Below, in pieces: positions 49,090-57,376 of a stretch of DNA of 64,000 nucleotides; the first letter of the stretch is position 1; each line of letters begins with the position of its first letter. Both the position numbers and the translations under genes were made by a program. The notes beneath the pieces were generated by a model. It had not been told where the DNA came from and made no database searches. It saw nothing but the letters and a program-made list of their open reading frames with translations. Origin of the DNA: JBBIPZ01 sp037442505 [NCBI: Deltaproteobacteria bacterium] (GTDB lineage Bacteria > CALINM01); NCBI GenBank assembly GCA_037442505.1, contig JBBIPZ010000005.1:42305-106304 (forward strand). Reading direction: 5' to 3'.

Positions 49090-50622
49090 ATGAAACCAGT
49101 TGTTTTGATGATTCTTGATGGCTGGGGAATCGGCAAAAATGAGGATACCAATGCTGTATATATGGCAGATACGCCTTTTCTAAAATGTTGCTTCCAGAAC
49201 TATCCAAATTGTAAACTTTCTGCATCGGGAGAAGATGTTGGCTTGCCTGCCGGGCAGATGGGTAATTCTGAAGTTGGGCATTTGAACATAGGTGCAGGTC
49301 GCATTGTTTATCAAGATTTAACAAGAATTTCTAAAGATATTCGTGAAGGCACCTTTTTTGAAAATCAGGTATTGTTAAAGGCTTTTGAAACAGCTAAAAA
49401 ATCTCGTTCAAAGGTTCATCTGATGGGTTTGTTATCTGATGGTGGTGTACATTCTCATATTGAACATCTCAAGGCACTTCTTTTAATGGGCAAAAAGACA
49501 GGACTGAACGATATTGTTATACACTCGTTTATGGATGGTAGAGATACCCCTCCACATAGTGGTGTTGAGTATATGAAAGAGATAAAACAGTTTACAGAGG
49601 ATGAAAAAATAGGTGATTTTGGTGTTGTTTCAGGTAGATATTATGCTATGGATAGAGACAAAAGGTGGGATAGAGTAAAGCTTGCTTATGACGCAATAAC
49701 ATCGTGGACTGCAGAATACTCGTATAGCGATCCTGTAGTTGCTGTTGAAGAAGCGTATAAACGTGGTGAAACAGATGAATTTATCAAGCCAACGCTTATT
49801 GATGCAGGAATTGATAGAAGTATAAAAAACAAAGATGTTGTTATCTTCTTTAACTTTAGAGCAGATAGAGCCAGAGAGTTGACAAAAACATTGACAGAAA
49901 AACATTTTGATTTTTTTGAAAGGAAGACTTTCCCGAGTATATCATATTACGTAACAATGACCCTGTATGATGAAACTTTTAAAAACGTTAATATTGCGTA
50001 TCCACCACAAGTGCTGAAAAACATTTTGGGAGAAGTTATTTCAGAAAAAAAGATTCCACAGCTACGAATTGCCGAAACAGAGAAATACGCACACGTGACC
50101 TATTTTTTTAATGGTGGAGATGAAAAACCGTTTCAGCTGGAAGATAGGTGTCTTATCCCTTCTCCAAAGGACGTGGCAACTTATGATTTGAAACCACAGA
50201 TGAGTGCATACGAAGTAACTGAAGAACTGTTAGAAAGGCTAAATTATGAACAATATGGTTTTATTGTCGTTAACTATGCAAATATGGACATGGTTGGCCA
50301 TACAGGTGTTTTAAAAGCAGCCGTTGCGGCTGTGGAAGCTGTTAACAATTGTGCAGAAAGGGTAATAAAAAAGGTGCTCGAAATGGATGGGGTGGTGTTT
50401 TTGACAGCCGACCATGGAAATGCAGAACAGATGGCAGAAGAAGATGGCAGTCCACACACCGCTCACACCACAAATAAAGTCCCATTTATATTTATCAGTA
50501 ACAACATTTCTTTGAGGTTAAGAGATGGCATCTTAGCTGATATAGCACCCACCGTGCTTTCTTATATGGGTATAAAAAAACCAAAAGAAATGACAGGTGA
50601 ATCGTTATTTATTATTAGCTAA
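49090..50622 (+). CDS. gpmI: Phosphoglycerate mutase, 2,3-bisphosphoglycerate-independent
   Basis: A 510-residue Mn-dependent glycolytic/gluconeogenic enzyme of the alkaline phosphatase superfamily. It starts VVLMILDGWGIGKNEDTNAV, has the phosphoserine motif GQMGNSEVGHLNIGAGR near residue 58, and metal ligands in FLTADHGNAEQM. The length is normal. Confidence 0.96.
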   Translation: MKPVVLMILDGWGIGKNEDTNAVYMADTPFLKCCFQNYPNCKLSASGEDVGLPAGQMGNSEVGHLNIGAGRIVYQDLTRISKDIREGTFFENQVLLKAFETAKKSRSKVHLMGLLSDGGVHSHIEHLKALLLMGKKTGLNDIVIHSFMDGRDTPPHSGVEYMKEIKQFTEDEKIGDFGVVSGRYYAMDRDKRWDRVKLAYDAITSWTAEYSYSDPVVAVEEAYKRGETDEFIKPTLIDAGIDRSIKNKDVVIFFNFRADRARELTKTLTEKHFDFFERKTFPSISYYVTMTLYDETFKNVNIAYPPQVLKNILGEVISEKKIPQLRIAETEKYAHVTYFFNGGDEKPFQLEDRCLIPSPKDVATYDLKPQMSAYEVTEELLERLNYEQYGFIVVNYANMDMVGHTGVLKAAVAAVEAVNNCAERVIKKVLEMDGVVFLTADHGNAEQMAEEDGSPHTAHTTNKVPFIFISNNISLRLRDGILADIAPTVLSYMGIKKPKEMTGESLFIIS

Positions 50623-51319
50623 AACAGCATGTTATAAATTTTTATCTTTTCTTGCTGGAGAGGTATGCATTTCTTGTGGTAATAATTTTGGTTTTATCTG
50701 TGAGAAATGTCTTTCCAAATTACCTTATAACACTAATTTTTGTCGTAGGTGTGGTTTTCCTCTTCAAACTCAGGAGTCTGATAAACTTTGTGGAGAGTGT
50801 TTACTAAATCCTCCAAAGTTTGATTTTGTTTATGCACCTTATATTTATGATGGTGTCATAAAATTTTTAATACACGAAGCCAAATTTCATAAAAAAACTT
50901 TTTACTTCGATAAATTGATGGAAATTGCAACAAACGATTTACTCATTAGGTTTGAGAAATTTAGAGATTTCGATGTAATTATTCCTGTCCCCGTGTCACG
51001 AAAACGTTTGCTTGAAAGGGGATATAATCAATCCATTGAAATTGCCAAACTTCTTTCTAAGTTAATCAAAAAGCCGATCCTGTATGATACGTTAGTAAAA
51101 GTTAAAGAAACATTGCCACAAACACATTTTGGAAGGGACGAGAGATTTAAAAACGTAAAAAATGTCTTTTTTTTGAAAAAACCTTTGGTTTCTGATAAAG
51201 TAATATTAGTTGATGATATTGTTACAACTACTGCTACAATAAGAGAAGCTTCAAAGGTGTTGAAAAAAGGAGGGGCAGATGAAATTGCCGTTTTTGCCAT
51301 TGCAAGGGCTCGAAATTAA
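50597..51319 (+). CDS. ComF family phosphoribosyltransferase-like protein
   Basis: About 240 residues. An N-terminal zinc-ribbon-like region (CISCG, CEKCLSKLP, CRRCG, CGEC) precedes a type I phosphoribosyltransferase domain with VILVDDIVTTTATIREASKVLKKGGA. Homologues (ComF, GntX) are linked to DNA uptake. The GTG start lies 26 bp inside gpmI. It overlaps the next gene by 41 bp. Whether the organism is competent is not shown here. Confidence 0.85.
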   Translation: MNRYLLLAKTACYKFLSFLAGEVCISCGNNFGFICEKCLSKLPYNTNFCRRCGFPLQTQESDKLCGECLLNPPKFDFVYAPYIYDGVIKFLIHEAKFHKKTFYFDKLMEIATNDLLIRFEKFRDFDVIIPVPVSRKRLLERGYNQSIEIAKLLSKLIKKPILYDTLVKVKETLPQTHFGRDERFKNVKNVFFLKKPLVSDKVILVDDIVTTTATIREASKVLKKGGADEIAVFAIARARN

Positions 51320-51899
51320 AAAGATATTTTTGTATGTATTATTGCTGGTTTTTGCGCTATCAAATATTGTTGTTGCCATGGTTTATTATATTGATGAGAA
51401 GGGAGTTGTTCATTTTGTTGAGGATGAAACATTAATTCCTGATAAGTATAAAAATAAAAAATATGAAGTGGAAGGAATCAAAAAAAATAATGAAGATGAA
51501 GAAAAACCACTGCAACAGACACCAAAAAATAAGGTTGACATTGAAAAAACTATAGTCAAAGACAAACTTGGGAATACACCGACTTACTGGAAGGAGAGAT
51601 ACAAGACTTTACAAAATGAGAAGTTATCAAAGGAGAGAGAGTTAAGAGATTTAGAATCGCAACGTGATGAATTAAGCAAAAAGTATGAGGCAGCAAGGAG
51701 CAGAGCCTTCTATGTTGGAGACTCACAAAGCGTCACTGAAGCGGCAACTTTGGAATTGAAGTTAAGGGATTTAGAAAACATGATTAAGATTACAGTCAAA
51801 CAGTTGGACGAGCTTAACAAAAAGATTTCTGTGGATATTTATGACGAACTGTTGCAAGCAGGTGGCAATCCTTCCTGGCTTTTGTCTGGAGAAGAGTAG
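51279..51899 (+). CDS. DUF4124 domain protein with coiled coil
   Basis: A 206-residue envelope protein. A hydrophobic N-terminal segment (IFLYVLLLVFALSNIVVAM, about 15-33) is followed by the DUF4124 motif VYYIDEKGVVHFVEDETLIPDKYK and a charged coiled coil (about 100-195). The start is supported by AGGAGGGGC just before ATG although it overlaps the comF-like gene by 41 bp. The function of the family is unknown. It ends the operon. Confidence 0.75.
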   Translation: MKLPFLPLQGLEIKKIFLYVLLLVFALSNIVVAMVYYIDEKGVVHFVEDETLIPDKYKNKKYEVEGIKKNNEDEEKPLQQTPKNKVDIEKTIVKDKLGNTPTYWKERYKTLQNEKLSKERELRDLESQRDELSKKYEAARSRAFYVGDSQSVTEAATLELKLRDLENMIKITVKQLDELNKKISVDIYDELLQAGGNPSWLLSGEE

Positions 51900-51905
51900 C
51901 TTTGT

Positions 51906-52097
51906 TTATTCACCTTCAAACAAAATCTTATGATTTATAAGTGAGATGTTTTTGATCCTGCCTTTTATCTGCATTTGCTCACCAAAAATGTTCTTGATAA
52001 ACCATTCGTTTTCCGATATTGGTTGAACAATATCGACACTTTCCATCAAAATTTCTTCTTTGTTATTTTTTAACAAATAAGCATTTGCTTCACACAT
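51906..52097 (-). CDS. CooT-family small protein
   Basis: About 63 residues starting MCEANAYLLKNNKEEILMESVDIVQP, the usual MCExNxY start of CooT-like proteins, some of which bind nickel through the N-terminal Met-Cys. I chose ATG 52097 because the family begins with Met-Cys and a GGAGG lies nine bases upstream. It overlaps the DUF3842 gene by 8 bp. Role here is unknown. Confidence 0.75.
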   Translation of the reverse strand: MCEANAYLLKNNKEEILMESVDIVQPISENEWFIKNIFGEQMQIKGRIKNISLINHKILFEGE

Positions 52098-52521
52098 CTT
52101 TATCAACCTCCAGTTGTTTAAATAGTTCTATCATATCTTTAACAAGATGAGGGAGTGGCGACTTGGAAACGCCGACTAAATAAACATTTTCCTGTGTAAT
52201 GGGAAGGATTATTTTTTTAGCATCGGAATTGCTTATAGCAAGCGACATCTTTTCAGTTAGTTCTCCTAACATAGAATTTGGCAAAATAATATTAATAGGT
52301 CCTAAAATATACTGAACCTTTGCAAGTGTATGAACAATTGCATTTTCACCTGTCGCACCTTTATTTGCTCCTGCAGATAGCATCGCAGATGTAGCAATAG
52401 AGTTTGTTCCTAAGGCTATAATCTCATATTGTTCGCCAAAACATCTTTTAAATTCTTTTATGATTGTCGCTCCAATGCCACCACCCTGACCGTCAATAAC
52501 AGCTATAGCAGTTCTTTTCAA
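52090..52521 (-). CDS. DUF3842 family protein
   Basis: A 143-residue protein with a Rossmann-like N-terminus (AIAVIDGQGGGIGATIIKEFK) and GANKGATGENAIVHTLAKVQYILGPINIILPNSMLGELT, matching DUF3842. The family is found in anaerobes next to CooT-like and DUF3343 genes; no function is established to my knowledge. It overlaps the DUF3343 gene by 4 bp. Confidence 0.75.
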   Translation of the reverse strand: MKRTAIAVIDGQGGGIGATIIKEFKRCFGEQYEIIALGTNSIATSAMLSAGANKGATGENAIVHTLAKVQYILGPINIILPNSMLGELTEKMSLAISNSDAKKIILPITQENVYLVGVSKSPLPHLVKDMIELFKQLEVDKDV

Positions 52522-52757
52522 TTTACTCTCCTGTAAGAATCATCATCTTCTTGAAGATATATTTCTTCTGCTGGATCTGCTTTCAGCGCTAAGAAAATCT
52601 TTTCTAATTCAGTATCTACAATCTTTATTGCCAATCCACAGTCTGAGCTAAGCTTTCTTGGCACTGGAATTGTCTTAAAGTTTATTTGAGATAGCTTTAA
52701 AGTCTTCTCCGCCTTCATAACACGATGCACAGAATTAAAAATCAAAATATATGTCAT
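52518..52757 (-). CDS. DUF3343 family protein (putative Se/S carrier type)
   Basis: About 79 residues. TYILIFNSVHRVMKAEKTLK and the motif IPVPRKLSSDCGLAIKI identify DUF3343, a small family also annotated as putative selenium/sulfur carriers and found fused to YedF-like domains. The Cys in SDCG is the likely reactive residue. I chose ATG 52757 to match family starts; longer versions to 52787 or 52796 (TTG) are possible. It lies near selenoprotein genes, which fits a selenium role but does not prove it. Confidence 0.72.
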   Translation of the reverse strand: MTYILIFNSVHRVMKAEKTLKLSQINFKTIPVPRKLSSDCGLAIKIVDTELEKIFLALKADPAEEIYLQEDDDSYRRVN

Positions 52758-52892
52758 AGCTATATTAAGATTAATGTTAGTTTGCATAATTTTCAAGTTT
52801 TTTTTATTTTTAGTGTGGTTACAATTTTAAAATGTCACAATAGAATGATATGAAAGTAAATCTTTCATCTGTTGTGATATGCATTTAGTTTG

Positions 52893-52922
52893 TTAACAAC
52901 TTTTTTTATTTTTTGATACAAT
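52893..52922 (+). promoter_or_regulatory. Promoter of the DciA-like gene
   Basis: TTAACA (52893-52898), an 18-base spacer and TACAAT (52917-52922). The GTG start at 52929 lies six bases after the -10 box and has no Shine-Dalgarno, suggesting a leaderless transcript. Confidence 0.45.
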
Positions 52923-52928
52923 AAATAT

Positions 52929-53384
52929 GTGAAGACATTTGCGGAAATATTTCAATCATTAAAACGTTCCAACGCTGTTTTAGCCAGACTTGCTGATTTT
53001 GACATAAATGAAGTCTGGAATAATGTTATGGATGACACTATAAAAAATGTGGCATCAATTGAAAAAATCGAAGATGGCACACTTTATCTAATAGTCAAAG
53101 ATTCTGTTTGGTTAACTGAACTTTCATTGTTAAAGGATAAATTGATTGAAAACATAAACAATGAAGCAAAAAAAACTGTTATTAAAGATATAAAATTTAA
53201 GGCTGGTAGTGTAAGAAAAAGCAACGCATCCCATAAAATAGCAAAACATTATAAAAATATTCATTTACCGGTAGAATTACAGGAAGAGCTTGATAAGGCA
53301 TTAAAAAACATTCAAGATGACGATTTAAAAAAGACTTTAGAAACAATCTTTAAAAAATCTTATTCAATTATGCATTCAAAATAG
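52929..53384 (+). CDS. DciA/DUF721-like protein
   Basis: A 151-residue protein. EVWNNVMDDTIKNVASIEKIEDGTLYLIVKDSVWLTELSLLKDKLIENIN followed by VIKDIKFKAGSV resembles the DUF721 domain of DciA, which in many bacteria replaces DnaC as helicase loader. The C-terminal third is helical and basic. The start is GTG; the overlapping ATG is followed at once by TGA and cannot be used. Confidence in DciA function is moderate. Confidence 0.65.
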   Translation: MKTFAEIFQSLKRSNAVLARLADFDINEVWNNVMDDTIKNVASIEKIEDGTLYLIVKDSVWLTELSLLKDKLIENINNEAKKTVIKDIKFKAGSVRKSNASHKIAKHYKNIHLPVELQEELDKALKNIQDDDLKKTLETIFKKSYSIMHSK

Positions 53385-53413
53385 CAGAACTATAACTTTT
53401 TTAAAGGCCTCAA

Positions 53414-53431
53414 ATGGTAATTTTTAACCAT
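53414..53431 (+). promoter_or_regulatory. Possible activator site upstream of the bam-like promoter
   Basis: The inverted repeat ATGGT-N8-ACCAT lies about 115 bp upstream of the sigma54 promoter at 53535, where an enhancer would be expected. It differs from the GATGC-N6-GCATC sites at 2287, so a different activator would be needed. Confidence 0.35.
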
Positions 53432-53534
53432 ATTATTTGGTAGTAACTTATCCAAAAATATTAAGATATAACAGGCTTTATGGTTGTCTTGCATTAAATT
53501 ACTGATAAATAAATAATAATTACTACACAGTGAT

Positions 53535-53550
53535 TGGCATATTGATTGCT
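53535..53550 (+). promoter_or_regulatory. Sigma54 (-24/-12) promoter of the bam-like cluster
   Basis: TGGCAT (53535-53540), 5 bases and TTGCT (53546-53550) match the sigma54 consensus. GG (53536-53537) and GC (53548-53549) have the required ten bases between them. It lies 44 bp before bamB. Confidence 0.8.
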
Positions 53551-53593
53551 TTTAAACTATGAATTTGTTTGATATTAAGTTAAGAGGTGCAAA

Positions 53594-55564
53594 ATGAGAT
53601 ATGCAGATGCAGGTTTTAATTTAGAAATTGATTTAACAACAGGGAATATAGAAAAGGTTGCCACTGATATAAAAGATACAGAAAATTATTTAGGTGGGCT
53701 TGGCACAAATGCAAAAATTATGTGGGATAGAGTCCCCGCTAATGCTGATCCCTTTTCTGTCGATAATATACTTATTTTTAGTACCGGACTTCTTTGCGGA
53801 ACACCTGCTTATGGTGCTAACAGAACAATTATCACATCTCTTTCTCCTCAAACAAAATTATTAGCCTTCTCAATGACAGGTGGTTTTTTTGCTCCAGAAC
53901 TAAAGCAAGCAGGGTATGATAAAGTTATTTTGAAAGGGAAATCTCCCAACTGGGTCTATATCTATATCAATAATGACAGAGTAGAATTACGAGACGCAAC
54001 CCACCTTTTAGGTAAAAGCACTTATGAGACCTTAGAAGCGATAAGGGAAGAGATTAATGACTCGCGTGCTCAAGGATTAGCTATAGGCCTTGCTGGTGAA
54101 AACAGGGTGTTTTTTGCATCTATCGAAACTCATAGAGGGAGCGCAAGCAGATTAGGGCTTGGTGCGGTTATGGGCGATAAAAAGGTCAAAGCAGTTGTTG
54201 TTAGAGGGACTAAAGATTTAAGCATTGCAAAGCCAATGGAGTTTATGGATGAATGCAATAAAGTTCTTCAATATATGCTTTACAGGCTCCAAAATCCTAT
54301 CAAAGGTGTCCCAGCTATTTTATCTCTTATAGGCTCACCTCAAGAGATGCTTTTACATGATGAAGAATGGCATACAAATAACTTTGCCTGGGGTAATGCA
54401 CGAGTTAGAAGAAAAAATTTCTGGAATAGTGAGATAGAAAAACAATGGACTGAAACTCAAGAAAGGGCAAGAAAAAAGCTTATCAGTTGTTATAATTGTC
54501 CTATACGTTGTGCGGGTATAATTGAACTCCCCGGATTTCCTACCTATGTTATGAAATGTTATTCCAAAATTACGTATACTATGGCTGCAATGGCAGATAG
54601 TCTTGAGTTTGGTTTAAAAATAGCAGCAAAGGCTCAACATTATGGCGTAGATGGTTTTACAACGCCTCAGGTTATGGCATTTGCATTAGAGTTATATGAA
54701 AATGGCATATTAACAGACAGTGATCTGGAAGGAATGCCAAAAGATAGTAGAGAAGCGCAATTTTTCTGGTTATTAGACAGAATTGTTAGAAGAGAAGGTA
54801 TCGGTGAATTTTTGGCTGATGGTGTGTATTGGGCAGCGAGACGTATAGGAAAAGGAGCCGAACAGTTCGATAGAAATACGATAAAAAAGCACGAACAGAT
54901 ACCTATCAAACTTGGAATGCTAAATCCTATCTATTACATTATGTGGTCAACTGGAGAAAAGGTTAATATTACGCAAATTGAAGGACAGTTTCCACAGGCT
55001 CCATTTCCTTCAAAAGAGCTTAAAGAAGAATTTTTAAAGGACTGGATACAAATTCCTACTGGCAAAGAGGAGAAATTTAAAAACTTCATTATGGAGTGGG
55101 GAGAGGAGGGCAAAAACTTTCCTTTCTGGCCATCTCCTGACTTAATAGCTGAGCTTGTTGAATGGCAGGAATTGATGCATTATGTGGATGATTCACTTGG
55201 ATTATGTGCAGGACTTTCTTCTTTTCCATTGAAGCCTCCATACCATATCCATAATTTGCCGTTATTTGTAGAGTATGGAACTGGCATTAAATATGACGAA
55301 CAAAAACTCTGGAATACAGCAAGTAGAATTAGAAATCTCGTAAGGGCAATAAATATAAGACGTGGACTTAGAAGAGAGGATGAAAAACCACCTGAAGATC
55401 ATTGGAAGAAAAGATTCCCCGAATATGAGCAAAAGCTTCTTGACGAGTATTATAATTACAAAGGTTGGGATAGCAGGGGGATACCTAAGAAAGAGATCTT
55501 AGAGAAGTTGGAACTTGGTTTTGTTGCAGAAGAATTTGAAAAAGATGGTTTATACACTGAGTAA
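53594..55564 (+). CDS. bamB: Benzoyl-CoA reductase class II active-site subunit (BamB-like, W-pterin)
   Basis: A 656-residue member of the AOR family that matches BamB of Geobacter along its length as far as I can recall it. It starts MRYADAGFNLEIDLTTGNIE and has GGLGTNAK, GLLCGTPAYGANRTI, GSASRLGLGAVMGDKK, the [4Fe-4S] motif SCYNCPIRC, IKKHEQIPIKLGMLNPIYY and NITQIEGQFPQAPFP. Glu251 and His260 fall at the numbers I recall for the proposed proton-donor pair in Geobacter BamB. It would reduce benzoyl-CoA (or a close analogue) to the cyclic diene at a tungsten bis-pterin site, with electrons from BamC-F-type subunits encoded next. Its stop overlaps the next ATG. Confidence 0.87.
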   Translation: MRYADAGFNLEIDLTTGNIEKVATDIKDTENYLGGLGTNAKIMWDRVPANADPFSVDNILIFSTGLLCGTPAYGANRTIITSLSPQTKLLAFSMTGGFFAPELKQAGYDKVILKGKSPNWVYIYINNDRVELRDATHLLGKSTYETLEAIREEINDSRAQGLAIGLAGENRVFFASIETHRGSASRLGLGAVMGDKKVKAVVVRGTKDLSIAKPMEFMDECNKVLQYMLYRLQNPIKGVPAILSLIGSPQEMLLHDEEWHTNNFAWGNARVRRKNFWNSEIEKQWTETQERARKKLISCYNCPIRCAGIIELPGFPTYVMKCYSKITYTMAAMADSLEFGLKIAAKAQHYGVDGFTTPQVMAFALELYENGILTDSDLEGMPKDSREAQFFWLLDRIVRREGIGEFLADGVYWAARRIGKGAEQFDRNTIKKHEQIPIKLGMLNPIYYIMWSTGEKVNITQIEGQFPQAPFPSKELKEEFLKDWIQIPTGKEEKFKNFIMEWGEEGKNFPFWPSPDLIAELVEWQELMHYVDDSLGLCAGLSSFPLKPPYHIHNLPLFVEYGTGIKYDEQKLWNTASRIRNLVRAINIRRGLRREDEKPPEDHWKKRFPEYEQKLLDEYYNYKGWDSRGIPKKEILEKLELGFVAEEFEKDGLYTE

Positions 55565-56166
55565 TGGCTACGCAACTAAGTTTAAAACAGGAGTTAGAAG
55601 TGAAAAAAAAGAAAAAAGTAAAATTTATAAAGATTGATGTAGACAAATGTCATGGGTGTAGAGCCTGTGAAGTTGCCTGTTCAGCCTTCCATGCAAAACC
55701 TAAATACAGCACAATTAATCCTGCCCGTTCGAGAATTAGAGTTTACAGAGATGAATTAAGAAATGTCTTTGTTCCTGTTTATGCAAGCTTTTATACAAAG
55801 GCAGAATGTGCAGGTAGAAGAGTGTATATAGCAGAACAAAAGGAACATAGCCCTGATAGGAGTGAGTATGTCGAGTGTAGTTTCTGTGGCGCTGCATGTC
55901 CTTCAAGAGATTTATTTTTTGAGCCTGATTCGGGCCTTCCAGTAAAATGCGATATGTGTGAGGACGATCCACCTCTGGAAACACCCTGGTGTGTGAAGGT
56001 TTGTCCTGTTGGTGCTCTTGTTGTTGAAGAAAAAGAAGTTGAAGTAGAAGAGGATGAGAAGCAAGAAAATGAATATGAAGTTGAAGTAGGATTAGAAGCT
56101 CTGGCAGACAGGTATGGCTGGGATAGAGTTATAGAAACGTTGGTAAAAAAGATAAGAACTGAATAA
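55564..56166 (+). CDS. bamC: Fe-S electron transfer subunit (BamC-like)
   Basis: A 200-residue ferredoxin-type protein of the HybA/DmsB kind with up to four [4Fe-4S] clusters. The Cys groups are CHGCRACEVACSAFH (about 30-44), CSFCGAACPSRDLF, CDMCEDDPPLETPWC and VKVCPVGAL. An acidic Glu-rich segment (about 155-178) precedes the C-terminal helix. It should pass electrons to the BamB-like subunit, with which it overlaps by one base (TAATG). The gene order supports the BamC assignment. Confidence 0.82.
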   Translation: MATQLSLKQELEVKKKKKVKFIKIDVDKCHGCRACEVACSAFHAKPKYSTINPARSRIRVYRDELRNVFVPVYASFYTKAECAGRRVYIAEQKEHSPDRSEYVECSFCGAACPSRDLFFEPDSGLPVKCDMCEDDPPLETPWCVKVCPVGALVVEEKEVEVEEDEKQENEYEVEVGLEALADRYGWDRVIETLVKKIRTE

Positions 56167-56187
56167 CCGGAAATTTCAGGAGAAATT

Positions 56188-57351
56188 ATGGAAATAGTTG
56201 CACCATTCAAGGAAGTTATTAATGAGATAAATGAAGCAGGTGGAGAACAAACTAAATATTGTTATCAGTGTGGTAAATGTGACTCTGTTTGTCCCTGGAA
56301 TAGGGTTAGGGATTTTAGCATAAGGCGTCTTGTTAGAGAAGCTAACTTTGGACTAACTGAAATAGATAAAGAGGATATATGGTATTGCACCACCTGTGGC
56401 AAATGTCCTCAAAAATGTCCAAGGGATGTGAGACAAATAGATGATGTAATATCTATCAGAAGGTTGGCTACAAAGTATGATGTTTTTACACAACAAGCAA
56501 AACCAATAAAAACCATAACTACTGCGTTAACTTCAGACGGCAACCCCTTTGGCGAAGAAAGGTCTAAAAGGACTGCATGGGCAGAGGGTCTTAATGTTAA
56601 ACCATTTCAGGAAGGGATGGACTTTCTATTTTTCACAGATTGTTATCTTTGCTACGATTCGAGGATGAAAAAGATTGCAAAAAAAACTGTTCAACTATTA
56701 AACAAACTCGGTGTTGAGTATGGGATACTGGGCGAAAAAGAAAACTGTTGTGGTGAAAGTATCAGAAAGACTGGCAATGAAGAGCTTTTCAAAAAACTTG
56801 CAAAGGAAAACATAAAAAATTTTATAGATAGAGGTGTTGAGAGAATTATTGTATCATCTCCCCACTGTTTACACACATTCAAAACTGAGTATACTCAGTT
56901 TAAAGTGAACTTTGAGGTTTTTCACATAGCCCAGCTTTTTTATAAACTTCTTGAAGAGGGAAAAATAAAATTCAGCAAAACTGTCGAGAAAAAAATTGTA
57001 TATCATGACCCCTGTTATCTTGGAAGGCACAATGGCGTATATGATGAACCAAGGGAGGTTTTAAAGGCTATACCGGGTATAAAGCTTTTAGAGATGGAAG
57101 AGGAAAGGGAAGAAGCATTATGTTGTGGTATGGGCGGTGGAAGAGTCTGGATGGAAACACACAAAGAGGAAAGATTTTCAAACATCCGTATGGAACAGGC
57201 TATTGCAACAGGTGCAGAAATTCTTGTTACGGCCTGTCCCTACTGTATTACAAACTTTGAGGATACCCGCGTTGTTTTAGGGCTGGAAGATAGGATAGAA
57301 GTGAAAGACATAGCGGAGTTAGTTTTTGAAGCGCTTGGGTTAGAAGGTTAG
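56188..57351 (+). CDS. bamD: HdrD/HdrC-B-like Fe-S subunit (BamD-like)
   Basis: A 387-residue protein. An N-terminal HdrC-like domain carries two [4Fe-4S] motifs (CYQCGKCDSVCPW and CTTCGKCPQKCPRD). A C-terminal HdrB-like part has two CCG cysteine-rich domains (CYLCYD...ENCCGESIRKTG and HDPCYLGRHNG...ALCCGMGGG), which hold the non-cubane clusters of heterodisulfide reductases. It is likely to link the HdrA-like subunit with the catalytic module. It lies 21 bp after bamC. Confidence 0.85.
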   Translation: MEIVAPFKEVINEINEAGGEQTKYCYQCGKCDSVCPWNRVRDFSIRRLVREANFGLTEIDKEDIWYCTTCGKCPQKCPRDVRQIDDVISIRRLATKYDVFTQQAKPIKTITTALTSDGNPFGEERSKRTAWAEGLNVKPFQEGMDFLFFTDCYLCYDSRMKKIAKKTVQLLNKLGVEYGILGEKENCCGESIRKTGNEELFKKLAKENIKNFIDRGVERIIVSSPHCLHTFKTEYTQFKVNFEVFHIAQLFYKLLEEGKIKFSKTVEKKIVYHDPCYLGRHNGVYDEPREVLKAIPGIKLLEMEEEREEALCCGMGGGRVWMETHKEERFSNIRMEQAIATGAEILVTACPYCITNFEDTRVVLGLEDRIEVKDIAELVFEALGLEG

Positions 57352-57376
57352 TTATGAAAATTTTTAGGAGGTTTTA

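Noticed and set aside
49088-49324. Minus-strand ORF opposite gpmI
   Set aside because: It lies wholly within a well-conserved gene, has no ribosome site and no recognisable motif. The same holds for the other opposite-strand ORFs inside pyrG, livF, kdsD and leuA.
53594-55564. Ordinary aldehyde ferredoxin oxidoreductase
   Set aside because: Length, BamB-specific segments and the BamC-F gene order favour a benzoyl-CoA reductase subunit; the shorter paralogue at 8199 is the AOR-type protein.
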